Shown here one piece after another: positions 60,146 through 64,000 of a stretch of 64,000 nt of DNA (positions are counted from its first letter, which is position 1; each line of letters starts with the position of its first letter). This DNA is from Armigeres subalbatus. Its lineage: Eukaryota > Arthropoda > Insecta > Diptera > Culicidae. The translations under genes and the position numbers were made by a program. Under the pieces are notes generated by a model. The model was not told the origin of the DNA. It saw only the letters and a program-made list of their open reading frames with translations, and did not search any database. The DNA is taken from positions 372,001 to 436,000 of the forward strand of contig NW_026943146.1 in NCBI RefSeq assembly GCF_024139115.2, given 5' to 3'.

Positions 60146-61301
60146 CAGGGTGTTCAATAAGTTCGAACACACTTTAAAAATGTGTTAAAAAAATACAAGA
60201 TTTTCTTTTCTGATTCAATTTTTATTGAAACAATGTTTATTAAGAACCTTCACGACATATTAGCTGGCAGCATCCCTCCTTTGTGCTGTATTTATTGACG
60301 TTTCTCAAATGAATCGCACGCGGCACGCACCTGATCCATCGGCATAGTCCATGTCCATAGTGCTCAGTCACTCAAATTCTCCCGTCACCACGCTTGGACG
60401 ATATTCGCCGTGTGGGCCGGTGCGCCGTCCTGTTGAAAGACGTAATGATCATTTCCGTAGATGTTCCGAAGTGCTGAAGTCACAACCTTCTCTAAAATCT
60501 CGGTCTTAAAGTATGCGGCGTTTATTTTCACGTTTTTATCGATGAACACCAGTGGGAGCTTCCCACGCCTGCATACGGCCCCCCAAACCATCACCGATGC
60601 GGCGCTCTAGAACCACGGGATGTTTATGTGGGATGGGGGATGCTGGTAAACGTCGGCGCCCACAACCGATCATTTTGGACATTATGCGGCTGTTGTAAGC
60701 CAAAAAGTTTCTCATCAGAAAACACAAACTCCTGACCTGCGTGCCGCGAAAATATCAGTTTGGCTCTGTCCCGCCTCTTCTTTGTTGTGGCCTCCGTTAC
60801 TCCGTGAACCTTGCGTTTCTTGTACGGCTTGTATCCCAGGTCTTTCGTCATGATGGTCCACATCTTCCCGATAGACACATTCAGGTCCGAAGCGGTCTTC
60901 CAGATCGAGCGGTTCATTTTTCGACGAACCCGCTCTCTCATCACCTTAATGCCGGCTGGCGTCCTTGCCGAGCGCGACCGCTCGGACGTCGCACGGTCCT
61001 TGGTCGATCTCGTCTCCCGGTACTGACGGATGGTGGTATAGATGAAATTCCGCGCTACCCGGTGCGATTTCATCCGCCGGAATATGTCACCGTGTCGCTC
61101 ACCTCACGCAAACAAATTTACTACGACGTCGCGGTACTCCTTCGGAAGGAAAACAAAACACAAATGACAACAAGTCAATGCCATGCGCATCGGTTAGTCT
61201 ATATATGAGGCTAAAGCTGGCGCCAATACCCATATATAGAATGCACATGGTTCGCATCTATACAACGATGAAAAGTTGTATTCGTACTTATTAACACCCT
61301 G
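60146..61301 (-). mobile_element. mariner-family element inserted in the minisatellite
   Basis: The ends CAGGGTGTTCAATAAGTTCG and, inverted, CAGGGTGTTAATAAGTACG form terminal inverted repeats. TA flanks both sides and heptamer repeat resumes on each. The size is 1156 bp. The minus strand encodes a broken transposase. The motif style resembles the mosquito ITmD37E group; the exact group is not established. Confidence 0.85.
60300..61073 (-). pseudogene. mariner transposase, broken
   Basis: The N-terminal helix-turn-helix region is recognisable (IWKTASDLNVSIGKMWTIM). The first catalytic Asp is in FVFSDEKLFGLQ, and the second in YVFQQDGAPAHTA. A frame change occurs near 60600. After ENLSD the sequence jumps to PMDQVRAACDSFE, so the segment with the third acidic residue (normally in the SPDLNP region and beyond) is deleted. 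Inactive. Confidence 0.8.
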
Positions 61302-61303
61302 TA

Positions 61304-61890
61304 AGAAGTGAGAAGTGAGAAGTAAGAAGTGGGAAGCGAGAAGAGAGAAGAAAGAAGTAAGAAGTTAGAAGCGGGAAATTAGAAGTGAGAAAACAAGAAG
61401 TGAAAAGTTAGAAGTGAGAAACGAGAAGTGAATGGAGATAAATGAGTTGTAAGATGTGAAATGTAAGAAGTGAGAAGCGAGAAATGGAAAGCAGTAAGAT
61501 GTGAGAAGTGAAGGCAAGAAAGGTAAAGTTAGAAAGGAGAAGTGGTGAGTGTGAAGCTAAAAGTGAGAAGCAAGAAGTGAGAAGTGAGAAGCGAGAAGTA
61601 AGAAGTGAGAGGCAATAAGTGAATAGTGAGAAGTGAGAAATGAGATAAAGATGTGAGACGTGAAAGCGAGAAGTGAGAAGTGAGGAGTGAGAAATAAAAA
61701 GCAACATGTGAGATGTGAGAAGTGAGAAACTAAAAGAGAGAAGTTGGAAGGGAAAAGTGAAGTGTGTGATGTGAGAAACAAAGAGTTCAGAAGTGAGAAT
61801 CGAGAAGTGAGAGGCGAGAAGTCAATAGTTAGAAATGAGATGAAAGAAATTAAAAATGAGTTAAAGATGTGAGATGTGAGAAGGGAAAAA
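61304..61890. repeat. Heptamer minisatellite, third block
   Basis: Imperfect GTGAGAA/GAAGCGA/AGAAGTG units. The Ser-His-Leu-Phe-rich frames on the minus strand are artefacts. Confidence 0.8.
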
Positions 61891-62439
61891 TGTGCCACGT
61901 GAATTTGACGTCACACATTCCATTGCTTCTGTTGCAATCGTGACGTCATGCTCGTTTGGCTACACTAATTGAGAGTTCGTTTGGCTACACTCGTCTTCGC
62001 CTCATTTATCAGCAATTTATCAGCCACCCTGGGGAAGCGACAAGGCCGATAAAGGTGCCACAACCAAGGCCTTTTTCTTCCTTGGAAGAAGGGATGGGAA
62101 AAATCAAAATTTTAAAAAATCGAGGGTGATCAAACTCACCCGCGATCTTACTTCAATCAAGTGATAAAAATTCTGTGTTTGTGTTCAAAAGTTCTCCTTC
62201 AAACAGTATTGTACTGAATCATTATCAGACTATAATGTTTTCTTATGAAAATTGCAATCATTATAGTCTGATAATGATTCAGCACAACACTGCTTGGAAG
62301 AGTGACTTTGGCCCAAGAGGCGATTGATTTTGCCTAGTCGGCCAAAAGGAAAAGACTGCGCCTAACCAAAAACGACTCAGGCAGCAAACCGACGAAGGTG
62401 CTCAGAGCAAAACCAAACACTAGGCGATCATAAAAGCCA
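61891..62439. other. No gene; short hairpin at 62204-62292
   Basis: A mixed stretch. It includes a hairpin with 33-bp arms (CAGTATTGTACTGAATC... and its inverse) around a short loop. Confidence 0.45.
62204..62292. repeat. Hairpin with 33-bp arms
   Basis: The arms share CTGAATCATTATCAGACTA and its inverse; the loop is about 23 bp. It is noncoding. Confidence 0.75.
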
Positions 62440-63385
62440 AACGTCGTCTTGATGGAGCAGATCGGGGAGTAGTGGAGCCCGAAGGGCGTTGACCCGAGAA
62501 GGCCACTTCTGGGCCCAAAAATCAAAAGGCGCCAACCAGACGCAAGTCGCCGGACCGCAAGAGAGTATCAGCCGGTCGGTGCCATCGGCACAAGGAACCG
62601 AAATCCATGGAAGCTGGTCAGTAGCTCAAAGCGGAAGTCGAGCGCATCTCGACCCAATAAGAAAGTTAGGGACAAAGTAGAGGCCATGTTGGTAAAAACT
62701 GATAAGGATAAGTACGCCGACGTCGATGCGGGTGACCGAAAAGCTTTCGGCGCTGGGACAGGACGCGCCAAGCGTCAGACGCACCAAGACCGGTGCAATG
62801 ATCTTGGTGCTGAAACGTGGAGCGCAAGCTAACGGGACAGCTGGCCCAATAGATCATGGGTAACACCGCCGAGGTGAGGTAGTTGGGGATGGAAGTGACC
62901 TTCCAGTGCAAGCAACTGGACGAGGTCACAAACGCGGACGACGTCGTCTCTGCCGTTAGAGAGCAGTGCGATACAAAGGTCGTCCCTTTGGCACGCAACT
63001 AGCTTACCCTAGGTCGTGGAGCGAGGGATGTTGAAATCGGCTGGTCAGTATGCCCAATAAGCAAACCAGACATCTTCTGTGAACGGGTACTATTGGTGCT
63101 TAGAGTCGGGGCATAAGTCCTACGACTGTAAAGGCCCAGACCGTGCGTAGCAACCTGTGACGTCATTGTGGTTAGGAAGGGCACAAGGCGCAGGAATGCG
63201 ATAAGGCACCAAAGTGTTCACCTGCGCTTACAAATAGCAAGCATGTAATCACGTTATGAGTGGACCTCCGTGTCCTGTGAGAGAGGAAAATAAGAAGAAG
63301 CCATCCAAGCAACACAGTTGAATCTTATTCACTGTGCATCTGCCCAGCAGCTGCTGTGGCAGTCGGTTTCGGAGTCCCTGATTTG
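62440..63385 (+). pseudogene. R1-type ORF1 relic with the start of ORF2
   Basis: Broken plus-strand frames resemble R1 ORF1: RRTKTGAMILVLKRG near 62780, a partial knuckle ESGHKSYDCKGPDR near 63100, and then TQLNLIHCASAQQLLWQ near 63315, the conserved start of ORF2. The match stops at about 63385. Stops and shifts are frequent. It resembles copy 2 at 8981-15098 more than copy 1 at the RR.R.TG motif, but the subfamily is uncertain. Confidence 0.7.
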
Positions 63386-63434
63386 GGTCGTCATTTACGT
63401 GACTATTTTCACGCGCATCTCGGAAATTATGTAC

Positions 63435-63765
63435 CACAAAGAGCACGCAATATATTTGAAACAGGTCAACAGACCTTTGCTTACGCGTGTAGATCGAAAG
63501 GTTGCTGCAAGAATTTCTTGGATAGACAAGAAACTATGCTGTGTAAACATTATATTCTACCTACAATAGGGAGCATGTACCATATTTGAAACAGGGTGAC
63601 AGACCTTTGGTTACGCGTGTAGATCTAAAGGCCTTACTCAAGGATTTTTTTTATTGATAGCCAAGAAGTTATGCTGTGTATACATTCTATTCTATGTACT
63701 ACAAGGAGCATGCACCATGTATGAAACAGGTTGACAGACCTTTGGTTACGCGTGAAAATAGCGAA
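63435..63765. repeat. Three-copy tandem repeat, ~130-140 bp
   Basis: The block with GAAACAGG..GACAGACCTTTG and TTACGCGTGTAGATC recurs three times (about 63459, 63588 and 63724). Each copy carries GCTGTGTA..CATT and GAGCATG blocks. It leads into the ACGCGG-rich right end of the possible composite element. Confidence 0.65.
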
Positions 63766-64000
63766 AACCCGATTTCTTATTAAATTTACGTTTTTACGTG
63801 ATTTTCGGGATTTACGCGGATTTTTTCAAAAGTTTTTTAAGCGGTTAGGAAACAAGTGAAAATCATTAAAAGTCGATTTTTTACGCGGTTTCGATTTATG
63901 CGAAACGTACCCCCGCGTAAAAACCGACTCCAGTGTATTAGGATTGCAGGCGAAGTGTCAACCTGGTTTGGGACCTTAGATGGATGTAGCAGATTGAAGC
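63766..64000. repeat. ACGCGG-rich terminal segment and flank
   Basis: TTTACGCGGATTTTTTCAAA-type sequence, related to 58150-58320 in inverted sense, ends at CCAGTG. The last 60 bp shows no feature. Confidence 0.45.

Larger units (their letters stand above)
58136..63935. mobile_element. Possible composite element with CACTGG..CCAGTG inverted ends
   Basis: The left end reads CACTGGGGTCGCTTTTCACG and the right end, inverted, CACTGGAGTCGGTTTTTACG. Next to both lie A/T-rich stretches with recurring TTTACGCGG. TA is at both outer edges (58134-58135, 63936-63937). Between them lie minisatellites, a mariner, an R1 relic and a tandem repeat. This may be one 5.8-kb element that trapped insertions, or two unrelated solo ends. 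Confidence 0.45.

Overview
This is a stretch of a repeat-rich insect genome, almost certainly a mosquito and most likely Aedes. The reasons are spliced, intron-containing orthologues of insect genes (a hikaru genki-like gene and an RBM26/27-swm-like gene), several copies of a tRNA-headed SINE that looks like Feilai, R1-clade retrotransposons, and many MITEs. The species is inferred from this repeat content and was not tested. No bacterial or viral gene was recognised.

Only two host genes are well supported, both on the minus strand. The first is the C-terminal part of an RBM26/RBM27 (Drosophila swm) RNA-binding protein at 26102-27973, with two RRM-type segments. The second is the 3' part of a hikaru genki-like synaptic-cleft protein: five exons between 44452 and 56833 encode half a sushi/CCP domain, one Ig domain and four full CCP domains, and every splice phase agrees. 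Its last intron is about 10.4 kb. It holds three MITEs, two SINEs, a broken DUF4806 gene and a decayed hAT transposon with a perfect 8-bp target duplication.

The rest is layered mobile and satellite DNA. At 2.5-18.3 kb a degenerate A/T-rich GGAATT-type repeat is interrupted by a MITE-like repeat. The (AC)n inside that repeat carries two R1-clade elements head to tail (3313-8950 and 8981-15098), each bounded by (AC)n; a 0.6-kb MITE sits in the RT gene of the second. Two copies of a TA-flanked terminal-inverted-repeat element lie in opposite orientation at 16.1-17.3 kb and 30.6-32.0 kb. A degenerate RTE-like LINE occupies about 21.0-24.25 kb (minus).

At 37.1-42.3 kb lies a foldback-like structure. 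It is built from a 151-152-bp satellite arranged as inverted arms, and inside it is a 1768-bp element with tandem-repeat inverted termini, an exact 8-bp target duplication and a cargo of minisatellites. At 58.1-63.9 kb, two inverted ends (CACTGG...CCAGTG) with TA at both edges bracket heptamer minisatellites of the GTGAGAA type, a dead mariner inserted in them, an R1-type ORF1 relic and a 3-copy tandem repeat.

Among the unusual features, the strongest are the (AC)n-targeted R1 tandem, the element with tandem-repeat termini inside the satellite, and the recurrent pairing of two unrelated minisatellites (GTGAGAA-type and TTCGGCC-type) at three places. All boundaries were read by eye; no alignment or database search was run.
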